A stretch of 64,000 bases of DNA from positions 37,642,148 through 37,706,147 of the forward strand of contig JAOANR010000008.1 of assembly GCA_030278955.1 (NCBI GenBank). Direction: 5' to 3'. Position numbers and translations under genes: made by a program. The number at the start of each line of letters is the position of its first letter. The stretch's first letter is position 1. This document shows positions 1 through 9,899 of this stretch, piece by piece. The notes beneath the pieces are model-generated. The model saw only the letters and a program-made list of their open reading frames with translations, did no database searches and was not told where the DNA came from. Source of the stretch: Hygrophila difformis (Eukaryota; Streptophyta; Magnoliopsida; Lamiales; Acanthaceae).

Positions 1-3000
1 TTATGATCTGATCTGAACAGAGTCTAAACAGATAAGGTTCATCCCAAATAAAATATTTAGCATCAGTTTTAAATTTTTGTTTTTGGCTATGCCATTTTAA
101 ATGATCAGGAATTACACCACATGCTAAATAATTTACAAAATCAGCAAACCACGGATCAGAGGAAGTGTTATTTATTAAATACAAATTTTCATCAGGAAAT
201 GCATCATTAATTAATTTTTCTTCCCCTTTTTCATGCTCCAGTCTAGATAGATGATCAGCTACAGGATTTTCATCTCCTTTCCTATCTTTAATTTCTAAAT
301 CAAATTCCTGTAACAATAATACCCATCTAATTAACCGTGGTTTAGCATCTTTCTTTGCAAATAGATATTTAATAGCAGCATGATCAGTGTAAACTATAGT
401 TTTAGAGCCTAGCAGATATGGTCTAAACTTTTCACATGCATAAACAACAGATAAAAGTTCTTTTTCAGTGGTGGCATAATTTCTCTGTGCAGTATTTAAA
501 GCCCGACTAGCATAATAAATAACATGAAGTTTCTTATCCTTTCGTTGACCCAGTACTGCTCCAACGGCAAAGTCACTGGCATCACTCATGATCTCGAATG
601 GCAAACTCCAGTCAGGTGGCTGAATAATTGGTGTTGTCACCAATGCTTCCTTGATCCTATTGAACGCCTCAATACACTCGTCAGTAAAATCAAACTCGAC
701 ATCCTTACATAGCAGCTTAAACAGAGGTAATGCAATTTTAGAAAAATCTTTTATAAACCTTCGATAAAATCCTGCATGTCCCAGAAAACTTCTCAAAGTT
801 TTTAAATTATTAGGAGGTGGAATTTTTGCAATCACTTCTACTTTAGCCCTATCAACTTCAATGCCATTTTTAGAAATCCTATGTCCTAAGACAATACCTT
901 CATTAACCATAAAATGACATTTTTCCCAATTAAGAACTAAATTTGACTCTTCACATCTAATCAGAACTTTTTCCAAGTTAATTAAGCACTTCTCAAAATC
1001 AGACCCGAATACAGAAAAATCATCCATAAATACCTCAATGCATGTCTCAATTAAATCAGAAAATATAGACATCATGCATCTCTGAAATGTAGCTGGAGCA
1101 TTACACAAACCAAATGGCATTCTCCTATATGCAAATGTACCGTAAGGACATGTAAATGTAGTTTTATCTTGATCCTCAAGTGCAATTGGAACTTGATTAT
1201 AACCAGAATAGCCATCTAAAAAGCAATAAAACTCATGACCAGCTAAACGTTCTAGCATTTGATCAATAAAAGGCAATGGAAAATGATCTTTCCTAGTCTT
1301 ATCATTCAATCTCCTATAATCAATGCATACACGCCATCCAGTAGTAGGTCTAGTAGGTACTAATTCACCACTTTCATTTCTAATCACAGTCATACCTCCC
1401 TTTTTAGGCACTACTTGAACTGGACTCACCCACTGACTATCAGAGATAGGATAGATAATACCTGCATCGAGTAGTTTAATAACCTCTGATCTTACAGCTT
1501 CTTGTAGATGTGGATTCAGTCTCCTCTGGGGCTGTCTCACTGGCTTGTCATCCTCCTCCATGTAAATCCGGTGTGTACACAATGCTGGACTCAGTCCCTT
1601 GATGTCAGCTATCGTCCAGCCTATTGCTCTAACATGCTTACTCAACACTTGGGTTAATGCATTTAATTGATCATCATTTAATTTATTACTTGCAATAACA
1701 GGTAACGTATCATTCTCACCAAGAAAAACATACCTCAAATGTGATGGCAGCTCTTTCAATGTCAATGTAGGTGGCTTTTCAACAGACGGGACTAACTTGG
1801 ATTCTTCTATTGCACATGTTACTTGCACAGGTAATCCTCCCTCACACTTACTTTCAGCTAAGTCCTCACAACTCTCCACTAACTGCTCAAACTTACTATA
1901 GGGATCATGTCTAGCAAAGAACTCTCTCTCAATCACCTCATCCTCCTGATAGATAGCTGTGACTCTATTACACGGGTAGGTTTCAGAACTAGCGTGTTGT
2001 GTTTTAGTTGTCTTAGAAATGTCAAACGACACTTGTTCATTACCTACTTTAAGTGTAATTTTACCATCATCCATATCAACCATAGCCCTACCAGTTTGCA
2101 GAAATGGTCTACCTAAAATCAGAGGGATATCAATGTCTTTTTCCACATCAAGAACAACAAAGTCGACAGGGAAAATGAAACTCTCTACTTGGACAGGAAC
2201 ATCTTCTACAATGCCTAAAGGAGTCCTAATAGATCTATCAGCAAGCTGTAGCTGCATCCTAGTATGCTTCACAACTCCTACTCCTAGTTCCCTAAAGACA
2301 TGTAAAGGCATCAAATTAATACTAGACCCGAGATCACACAAGGCTTTATTGAATTCTTTAGTGCCTATAATGCACGGAATAGTATAACTCCCAGGATCTT
2401 TTTGTTTAATAGGTTGCCTTCTTTGTAAGATTGCACTGCATTCCCCTGTCAGTGTCACTTTCTCTTCATCATCAACACTCCTCTTTTTTGATAGAATTTC
2501 TTTTAAAAACTTAGCATACACAGGCATTTGTGGAATGGCATCAGAAAAAGGAATATCAATTCTTAAATTCTTAAAGACTTCTAAGAATTTGGCATAATCT
2601 TTATCTTCCTTAGCCTTCTTAAGACGCTGTGGATATGGAATAGGTGGCTGATATGGCTTGACCGGGACAGCAGACTTTCCTTTACCCTTATCCTGTTCAA
2701 CTCTAAGTTTCTCACTCTCCTTAGGCTCATCAGTGTTTTTATGCTGGCTTTCTTTCTTTGTATCCTCATATTGATCATCTACAGCATCAGCTAAAATCTC
2801 TGGATCATCTAAGGTAGGGTAAGGATTAGGTAATTCCTTTTTGTTCCTTAAAGTGATTGCTTTACATTGCTCTTTTGGATTAGGATCAGGCATGCTTGGT
2901 AGTGTTCCTTGCTGTCTATTTGAGGTATCCCTAGCTATTTGACCAACTTGTACTTCTAAATTTCTCATTGAGGCTTGCATTTGCTGAATTGTTTGTTGTT

Positions 3001-4465
3001 GAGACACGATTGTGCTCATTAACTCTTTTAAATTGACCTCAGCACTTCCTTGGTTTTGTTGCAGCTGCTGTTGAGGTTGAAAGTTCCTAGGCTGTTGGTT
3101 AGGGTAAAAAGGTTGATTTTGATTTCTGTTTTGATTATAGTTTTGGTTTTGATTTGGATTTTGATTTTGATTCGGGTAATTTTGATTTTGGTTTTGTGGA
3201 TAGGGTTGACGATTGTTTTGTGGATAGGTGTTTTGTTGAAATTGAGAATTCTGATTTGGATAAAAGTTCTGATTTTGAGGACGGTTTTGGTTGTAGTTTT
3301 GCTGCCTATTTCCCATGTAGTTCACATCTTCAACTTGCTCCTCAGTCCCCTCACACTGCATAGTTTCTTGAAGTCCTTGATCAAGCAAGTGACAGGCTGA
3401 TGACTCGTGAGGTCCATGACAAATAACGCATCTCACAACTTTAGCTTGACCTTTCTTAAGCGTAGAAACCTCCCTCATTAAAGCATCTAACTTAGAATCT
3501 ATAGCAACTGCCTTTTCTACCTCATAGATTCCTCCTTTTGTTTTATTTCTAGCATTTTTCTTACCAGGAAATTTTTTCATGTTAGAAATCTTTTTCTCTA
3601 TGATTTCCTTAGCTCTAGAGGGTCCTATAGACAGAAAAGAATCTCCAGCTGCTGCATCCAACAAGTTTCTCCAATGATCAATCAACCCATTGTAGAAGAA
3701 GTGCATCTGCTGCCAATCTTCAAAGCCATGATTCGGGCATCTCGCCAATAAAGTGTTATATCTATCCCATGCTTCAAGTAAAGTTTCTCCCTCATCTTGC
3801 ACGAATTCTTTGATTTTTTCTTGCAATTCAATAACTTTGGATGGTGGAAAGAATTGTTCTAAGAAGGCTTCCAACATTTTATCCCAAGTAGTGACATCCC
3901 TTAATTGAAGTGAGTTGTACCAAGTTTTAGCTTTATCTCTGAGTGAAAACGAGAACAATCTCAACTTAATTTCATCACTAGTAACACCATTTATTTTCAC
4001 TGTGTCACAATAGTCCAGAAAGTTTCTTATGTGTTCTACAGCATCATTAGTTGGTGCCCCATTATATTGATTAGCTTGAACCATTGTGATTAGTGCAGGC
4101 TGAAGGGTAAAGCTTAAAGCATCTGGCCTAGGAGTTCTATTAAGCAGATTTCCACTAGTTCCTTGTAAGTGTTCTTCAATGGTCATTTCAGCTTGATCAT
4201 CGTGCTCAAAATCACCACTGTTACCTCCATTATTACCCTGATTATCATTATTATTCGCTGCCATGTTTAACCTATTGAACTGTGCAACTAATTGATTAGT
4301 TTGAATTGTTGAAACTCCAGTCGTTGGAGAATAGTCTTCTTCATCAGAGGATGAATTAATTAAAATTTCCAACTGAGCTAGTCTCCTACGTTTCCCTAAT
4401 CTAATCGCTCTAAGAGTACGCTCAATTTCAGGATCATAAGCTATTTCTGCTTGTTTGCTTCGCAC
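1..4465 (-). CDS. Athila-1 gag-pol polyprotein (partial, runs off left edge)
   Basis: Reading the minus strand from 4465 I find one open frame with no stop down to base 1, at least 1488 codons. In order it holds: a basic N-terminal region; the gag core; a zinc knuckle of the form CVICHGPH...C near 3390-3430; a long Gln/Asn-rich stretch (about 3050-3320); a retropepsin active site DLGSS near 2325; RT with the box FMDDFS near 1020; RNase H with SDASDFAVGAVLG near 560-600; and the start of the integrase region at the edge. By alignment with the Athila-2 gag N-terminus (an R...DxEIERT pattern) the frame should start at 4465, but the codon there is GTG. The next in-frame ATG is at 4264. Either the start was lost by A-to-G change, or a leader intron (note TTTGCAG just upstream) supplies the start. 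The unbroken frame suggests recent activity. Confidence 0.85.
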   Translation of the reverse strand, partial: MRSKQAEIAYDPEIERTLRAIRLGKRRRLAQLEILINSSSDEEDYSPTTGVSTIQTNQLVAQFNRLNMAANNNDNQGNNGGNSGDFEHDDQAEMTIEEHLQGTSGNLLNRTPRPDALSFTLQPALITMVQANQYNGAPTNDAVEHIRNFLDYCDTVKINGVTSDEIKLRLFSFSLRDKAKTWYNSLQLRDVTTWDKMLEAFLEQFFPPSKVIELQEKIKEFVQDEGETLLEAWDRYNTLLARCPNHGFEDWQQMHFFYNGLIDHWRNLLDAAAGDSFLSIGPSRAKEIIEKKISNMKKFPGKKNARNKTKGGIYEVEKAVAIDSKLDALMREVSTLKKGQAKVVRCVICHGPHESSACHLLDQGLQETMQCEGTEEQVEDVNYMGNRQQNYNQNRPQNQNFYPNQNSQFQQNTYPQNNRQPYPQNQNQNYPNQNQNPNQNQNYNQNRNQNQPFYPNQQPRNFQPQQQLQQNQGSAEVNLKELMSTIVSQQQTIQQMQASMRNLEVQVGQIARDTSNRQQGTLPSMPDPNPKEQCKAITLRNKKELPNPYPTLDDPEILADAVDDQYEDTKKESQHKNTDEPKESEKLRVEQDKGKGKSAVPVKPYQPPIPYPQRLKKAKEDKDYAKFLEVFKNLRIDIPFSDAIPQMPVYAKFLKEILSKKRSVDDEEKVTLTGECSAILQRRQPIKQKDPGSYTIPCIIGTKEFNKALCDLGSSINLMPLHVFRELGVGVVKHTRMQLQLADRSIRTPLGIVEDVPVQVESFIFPVDFVVLDVEKDIDIPLILGRPFLQTGRAMVDMDDGKITLKVGNEQVSFDISKTTKTQHASSETYPCNRVTAIYQEDEVIEREFFARHDPYSKFEQLVESCEDLAESKCEGGLPVQVTCAIEESKLVPSVEKPPTLTLKELPSHLRYVFLGENDTLPVIASNKLNDDQLNALTQVLSKHVRAIGWTIADIKGLSPALCTHRIYMEEDDKPVRQPQRRLNPHLQEAVRSEVIKLLDAGIIYPISDSQWVSPVQVVPKKGGMTVIRNESGELVPTRPTTGWRVCIDYRRLNDKTRKDHFPLPFIDQMLERLAGHEFYCFLDGYSGYNQVPIALEDQDKTTFTCPYGTFAYRRMPFGLCNAPATFQRCMMSIFSDLIETCIEVFMDDFSVFGSDFEKCLINLEKVLIRCEESNLVLNWEKCHFMVNEGIVLGHRISKNGIEVDRAKVEVIAKIPPPNNLKTLRSFLGHAGFYRRFIKDFSKIALPLFKLLCKDVEFDFTDECIEAFNRIKEALVTTPIIQPPDWSLPFEIMSDASDFAVGAVLGQRKDKKLHVIYYASRALNTAQRNYATTEKELLSVVYACEKFRPYLLGSKTIVYTDHAAIKYLFAKKDAKPRLIRWVLLLQEFDLEIKDRKGDENPVADHLSRLEHEKGEEKLINDAFPDENLYLINNTSSDPWFADFVNYLACGVIPDHLKWHSQKQKFKTDAKYFIWDEPYLFRLCSDQII

Positions 4466-4571
4466 TGCAAATATTAAATAAAAATAAAATAAAATAAGTA
4501 ACAGTTAAATTAATATTTAACTTAATAGATTTAAATTAATAAACTAAAAACAATTAAAAATTCAAAACAAA

Positions 4572-4590
4572 TTCCCCGGCAACGGCGCCA
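4572..4590 (-). other. Primer-binding site of Athila-1, tRNA-Asp type
   Basis: On the minus strand this reads TGGCGCCGTTGCCGGGGAA, complementary to the 3' end of plant tRNA-Asp, the known Athila primer. It lies six bases from the end of the LTR, separated by AGTTTT. Confidence 0.9.
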
Positions 4591-4596
4591 AAAACT

Positions 4597-6714
4597 TGAT
4601 TGGTGATTTTCACTACTCATATTTTACCACAAGCGGATGGTTGTCATCAAGTAATAAAAACCGGTGAATACCGGGTCGAACCACAGGGAATTTCAGAATA
4701 TTATTTCATTCCGGAGAAATTTTAATTGTTCTTAAGTTCATTAATTATATTTAATATATTTAAAAAGATTTTGATGAATTCTAATGGTAATTTAATTAAA
4801 AATAGTGACCTTAAATTTAAAATAAAGCAGGTAAAATTATAATTAATAAAGATATAAATGGGAGACGCTTGTAATATTTTAAATATTGCAATCTTTATAT
4901 AAAATAGAAATTGCATATTGATTTAGCATTTTCCAATATCTAAAAAGATCAATTTCTTAAAATAAATTATTTTATGAAGATTAAAAATTTTATAATCTAC
5001 TAATAATCAAATTATGCTTAAACGGATTTCATGGAAGCTGATTAAATTATCTAACATTCTGCAATCATTATTCTAGGCTTAAATTTGAGTCTTTCCCAAG
5101 CTTACAAATTTTCCTATAGCAATTAAAATGCACTTTTCATTTCCCAAATCATTGTGCACATGCCAGAATCCATTTATAATGTAATTTATTCCCAATTCCG
5201 GTACTAAAATATTAATTCTACTTTTTATCTCCCGATTTAGCAAAGCAGAAGTCACAGAATTGGATTCTAACATTTAATTATGCAGAACAGTGTAAATAAT
5301 TTAACAATTATGGTAAAATAATAGCAAAACATGGTAAACTGAATTTAATTAATAATATTAAAATGCAGACATAGTAGAATTAATGCAAGATTACTAAAAA
5401 TAGGGAATTCAGATTGATCGATCATTTCAGGCTTTAGTAGATTAATAATTTGGATAGCAGATTTAGCAAAAACACAGAATATCGATTAGTTTAATAGCAT
5501 CTAACATATAATTCTAATACAGATTCTAACATCATAGCAGATTTATCCATTTTTAGGATCAAAACAGATTACACCAACTTAATCGATTAAAAAGCAGATT
5601 AATACCAAAACATGGAATTTCATTTCTACCATTTATACAGAATAGCGTTCAATCTAGAGTAGGCATAATCTGACATTTTAATCATAATTCCAGATTCCAA
5701 TAGAAAACATCGACATATTATATTACTTCCATAAAAGATGAATTCGTACTTCAAAGTGATTCTGAACTCCCGTCCTAGAACACTTCTAACACGAACAATA
5801 CAGAAATCCGTCTACAAATTAAGAACATGATAGCAGATTACATTTAGAGGCAAATTCAATTCATTACAAAGCAAGAAAAAGAAAGGCAACACCTATGATA
5901 GGAAGAACTTCGATCAGAACAGCATTCTGGCCAATTCCTCCGGCTTGATTTTGTGTTTCCGGCCTTCTTCTCACATCTTCCAGATGATTTCAGAGTGTTT
6001 CTATCGATGAGTATGAGTTCTGTCTGAAGAAATGACGCAAAACGGGCCTTAAAACCGTGTTCGGGAGGTTAGAAAACTGCTCAACCGCGACTGTGGCGCA
6101 AAAAGTGGCGCTCGGAAGAGGTTTTCGGCGCCACCAAGGAGCTGCGGCGCATACGAAGATTTTCCGAATTTTCGAGTGTGGCGCAAAAAGTGGCGCTGAA
6201 AGGCACTTTTATGCGCCGCCAAGAAGGTGCGGTGCATTTTGACAATTTTCTAAATTTTACCCTGCGGCGCATTTTGTGGCGCTCCAGAGCACTTTTCGGC
6301 GCCACCAAGGCATTGCGGCGCATCCTGAAGCTTTTTCCATCCGAAATTTTCCTAAGTGTTGAGGTGGCGCATAAAGTGGCGCTGAAGAGCATTTTTAGGC
6401 GCCGCCATGCCTATGTGGCGCATTCTGGAGCTTTTCCAAAGTTGAAAATTCCGAATTTTGCATCCTTTGACCTCCGAACATCTTCTTTCTTCATTTTAAT
6501 GTCTGAAACATCATTGCAATGTATTAGAATTGCCAAAGTCTTATTAAAAAGCATAAAACAAGGTAAATTGGGCTCGGATAAGCTCAATTTAATCGGTCTT
6601 ATTAATATTTACACATCACATGAAATATACACTAAAAAGCAGTAAAATAGGGTCTCATGCATGCAATTTAGGTTCATTTTAACATAATTTAAGCTTATTT
6701 AAATGTGGTTTCAC
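4597..6714 (-). repeat. 5' LTR of Athila-1 (about 2.1 kb)
   Basis: The boundaries are inferred from the PBS on one side (plus-strand start TGATTGGTG) and the join to pararetroviral coding sequence on the other (plus-strand end GTGGTTTCACA). Read on the minus strand the LTR starts TGTGAAACC and ends ATCA. It is AT-rich except for the GC-rich array at 6080-6430, which lies in the presumed U3. No second LTR is in the window, so the exact ends rest on TG/CA termini and PBS spacing. Confidence 0.75.
6080..6430 (-). repeat. GCGCC-rich tandem array in the Athila-1 U3 region
   Basis: About four degenerate units of roughly 90 bp begin near 6089, 6178, 6262 and 6363. On the plus strand each has the form GTGGCGCAAAAAGTGGCGCT, then a CACTTTT-like stretch, GGCGCCACCAAG or GCGCCGCCAAG, then TGCGGCGCAT. 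The words GGCGCC and GCGCCGC are self-complementary, so each unit can pair with itself. The array is sharply GC-richer than the rest of the LTR. A weak TATA-like element (TTTTAAGG on the minus strand, near 6050) lies just downstream. Confidence 0.85.
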
Positions 6715-6719
6715 AGGGT

Positions 6720-7874
6720 GCATCACCCAACATGCATCATGTTGCATACCTTTCTTCTGGTAGACTCAGTTGCTGGCAACTTATTTTCCCAGATGAGTAA
6801 CCTTTTCTTTTCAAAAGAGGTTTCCGCAAACTCTGTGCTTTTCCCTGTTAAAGAATTAACCAGGAACGATCCATTTAAATTATTGGAAAAGATTTTAAAT
6901 GGATATTTGACCTTTTCCATCTCTGTGCGACAGACCTAGAATCCTCATACTCGTCTGGTGGAGATCTCATCTTCACTGATGGAAGATACCAATGGTGCCT
7001 TGTCATCAATGGACTTGACTCTGTTGAAAGCTATCATATCAGGCCTTTGTAATTTAATAAAATGAAAGACCGGATACGAACCTTTTCCAATGATTTCTGG
7101 TGCTGCTGAGATAAACCTGAGCTCCAGAATATCTCATCTTTGAAGGTGCGGGTTGTTCTGCCATGATTCATGTACCGCACTACTTATCCATCCCGGAAGT
7201 TTTTCTATCTCCGAGAACCCTGGTGATGTAGTATGAACAGATGCTAATGATCCAAAATCATACCACTTTCGAACCTCTTCTGGCTTCGATTCCTCGAGCA
7301 TCCAGACCCTGTTGTATCTTCCAGATGTTTCGATCACCGTCTTGCTGGGGTTAATTCCCTTTTTGGAAACCAGTTGTTCCCATTTTCCTTGGTAGTCTAG
7401 CCAGGCTGTAGAAATGACCTTCTCTACTGAATTAACCTTAGAGGTGCCTGTCATTGGCCTATGGTTAATTTCTTCCTCTTTTACCCCAGAGGCAGTGGGT
7501 TGACTTGAACTTTCGGAAATGTGACTTTCCTCTTGCTCAACATTTTTGTCTGTATCCGACAATGGTTCCTTTGAAGCAGTGCTTGAATCTGCTTCTTCAT
7601 ATGTGATTACTTTATCTTTTTGGGCACATTTCTCTTTGTTTACTAGGGAAGCTGACGCTTTCCTGGTTGGCTCTAATACTGTTTCCCATAGCATTGTCGT
7701 TGCTATATGGGAGGTTCGTATGTTGTTGCGGACCATGTCCACATCGCTTTGTTGTATTTGGCCAGCTGCTCGTGCATTGATCTCGAGCTGTCCAAAATGT
7801 TTTGATAGCTCCTCTAGGTTTTCTCTGAGGTGCCTTAATCTCGTTATGATGGAATCTGCTTCAAATGCTTCCAT
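6720..7874 (-). pseudogene. Caulimovirid TAV-like (inclusion body/transactivator) gene, frameshifted
   Basis: The ATG at 7874 overlaps the end of the RT/RNase H frame by a few bases, the usual close coupling of TAV to pol in caulimovirids. The first 246 codons (to 7134) contain an N-terminal helical region, an acidic serine-rich middle and a segment around the motif WLDYQGKWEQLVSKKG. The frame then stops. Coding continues in another frame (about 7130-6940, including YPVFHFIKL) and again at 6920-6723. At least two frameshifts therefore break it, and its 3' end meets the Athila-1 LTR. TAV in this family promotes polycistronic translation and forms inclusion bodies. Identity rests on position and general character, not on a diagnostic motif. 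Confidence 0.6.
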
Positions 7875-9521
7875 CTCTCGTCAAGAAATCTGCAAGAACA
7901 TTTTCATTAGATTTTATAACATCAATATCATAAGTATAATATTGACATTCAGCTTGCCATCTGATAATACGACATTTTTCAATTTTTGATTCAAGTTTAT
8001 TTTTTAGAAAAGCTCTAACATTAGTATTATCAACCTTTAAAATAAATTTCTTTGCAAGTAAGAATAAAGGCCATTTTTAATATTTTCCATACTGCAAAGA
8101 ATTCCTTTTCGTTAATGTGCCAAAGTTTGGCTTGTTGTTCAGTGAACAACCCTCCTGTGTATCTACAGGGTTCTTGACCCGTGGTAGTTTTTCTCATGAG
8201 CACTCCCGCCCATCGAAAGTCATTGGCGTCCGTATAGACTACCAGCTCATCCTCATCTTAAGGTATCGCGAGTTTTGACATGCTATTACAAACTTGCTTT
8301 AGTTCGTGAATTCTCGTTGTATGGATTTCTTCCCATTTCCATCTAGAGCTTTCAGTCTCTTTCAGGAGTGGTCTAAAATCCTTTATATGTTTTGCAAAGT
8401 CTTTTATAAATATACCTGCAAAATTTACAACTCCCAAGAAACTCTGAAGTTGTTTCTTGTCTTTTAATATGTCAGGAAAATTGCGGATTTTCTCCACAAT
8501 GTGTTCCTGTAACTCTATCCCTACTTCATCAATTTAAATTCCTAAGAATTCAATTTTGTTAGCAGCGATGGTAGCCTTTTTCTCAGAGAGAACAAGACCT
8601 TCCATGTGACATGCATCTGAAAATATTTCAAGGTGTTTAATACGCTCTTTAATATTTCGGGATGCAATTAGAATATCATCTATGTAGACAAATATAAACT
8701 CTAGATAATCTTTAAATAGATTATCCATCTTTATTTGAAATATCTGAGGGGTATTAGAAAGCCCCATTGGCATAACATTCCAAATATATTGCCCTTGTGG
8801 GGTGGAGAATGTTGTGAATTTCTTCGACTCATTCTTCATCTTAATCTGATAGAAACCAGATTTGCAATTAAATTTAGAAAACACTTTAGCACCTTTGATG
8901 CAATCAATCAAGTATTCTCTACTCGGAATGTAATAACCATCAAACTGTAATATTTTATTAATACCTTTATAGTTTATTACCAACTTGGGTTTACCTCTTT
9001 TCATTTCACCGTGGGTTTCTTACCAAGAATCCAGGGCTACTATAAGCTGAGACTCCCTGCTCGATGAGTTTAAGATCGATATGCTCCTTGATAATTTTCT
9101 GCATATCTTTCTTATCCTGCATATTCATTAAGATGGGTTTGTATCAAACATACTCATATTTATATTGTTCTTTTACCTGTAGAGTAGCTTCGATCTTGTT
9201 TTTATCCCACCATGCCAGAGGATCCTCGTTAAAGTTTCTCTGGATAAGTCTTTTGATATTTTCGAGGGACAATTTAGTTTCCCCATCAATGTTTAATGAA
9301 GTTATATTTAATGACTTCGTTTCCTGCATTGCTTCTTTGAGGTTTATAATTTCCTCAATAGAAGCTTCATTGAATCCTTGCTGTCTAAAAGACAACAAAG
9401 TCTTACCAAACTTTCTTTTATCCTGCATTTTTGGTTGGGTTAGTTTGGCACCATCACCACGTTTGCTGCGAAATGATATAGGCATTAATCTTTTGAATTC
9501 ATTTTCTCTGCTCATTTCCAT
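7862..9521 (-). pseudogene. Caulimovirid reverse transcriptase/RNase H, broken
   Basis: Successive fragments on the minus strand give a recognisable viral pol. The first is a linker (9521-9144). RT follows (9004-8534) with MGLSNTPQIFQ and the catalytic box YIDDI, then the RT thumb/connection (8497-8258) with FLGVVNFAG. RNase H (about 8255-7862) shows YTDAN and NEKEF and ends in DFLTR. In-frame stops occur near 9140, 9000, 8530 and 8256, and there is a frameshift near 8070. This enzyme copies the pregenomic RNA to DNA in exogenous relatives. The end overlaps the TAV start. Confidence 0.85.
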
Positions 9522-9529
9522 AACTTGTG

Positions 9530-9897
9530 GTAAATATTAACAAATTTCTTTTGTTATCTTAAACATATTTTGTAAAGGATTATATGAAATTATTTCCTAA
9601 CAGAATATCCGCTCCTGTTTCATGAAAATAAATAGGAGGCGTTTTTACCTTATACCAAGGTGTACCAAATGCTCCTCCAATCATGATATTGGCATGTCGA
9701 ATACCCTTATTTAGTACTAGGGTTTTTTGGAAAAAATCTCTTCCTGCAATAATGGGTAATGATTACATAGCTTCGCTAGGGAAAACTCCTGGTTTTGCCG
9801 TGCAAATACCTGATCATGAATCAATATAAGCTGCAAAATATTCTGCCATATATTGTTCATATATTATCCCTACTGAGATATAAATGGAAAATGGACT
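9530..9897 (-). pseudogene. Caulimovirid aspartic protease remnant with broken active site
   Basis: Translation of the minus strand between the movement protein and the RT shows a retropepsin-like segment. The expected D-S/T-G triad reads D-S followed by TGA, so the active-site glycine codon is now a stop (near 9820). Downstream come a GRDFF-type stretch, a further stop near 9765, and the flap/C-terminal box ILLGNNF near 9600. The protease would process the coat-pol polyprotein. The segment is too short and disrupted to appear as a long ORF. Confidence 0.6.
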
Positions 9898-9899
9898 TC

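Larger units (their letters stand above)
1..6714 (-). mobile_element. Athila-1: 5' portion of an Athila-type Ty3/gypsy element
   Basis: This minus-strand element runs from its 5' LTR (4597-6714) through a tRNA-Asp primer-binding site into a gag-pol frame that leaves the window at base 1. The RT and RNase H motifs and the tRNA-Asp primer place it in the Athila lineage. The rest of integrase, any env-like region and the 3' LTR are outside the window, so the target duplication cannot be checked. Its right end abuts the TAV-like gene of the pararetrovirus, which suggests that it inserted into the viral sequence. Confidence 0.85.

Noticed and set aside
3050..3400. A Leu/Val-rich ORF on the plus strand, with similar ones at 53021-53428 and 54086-54475
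   Set aside because: They are the antisense of Gln/Asn-rich gag linkers; CAA/AAT repeats read as Leu, Val and Ile on the other strand.
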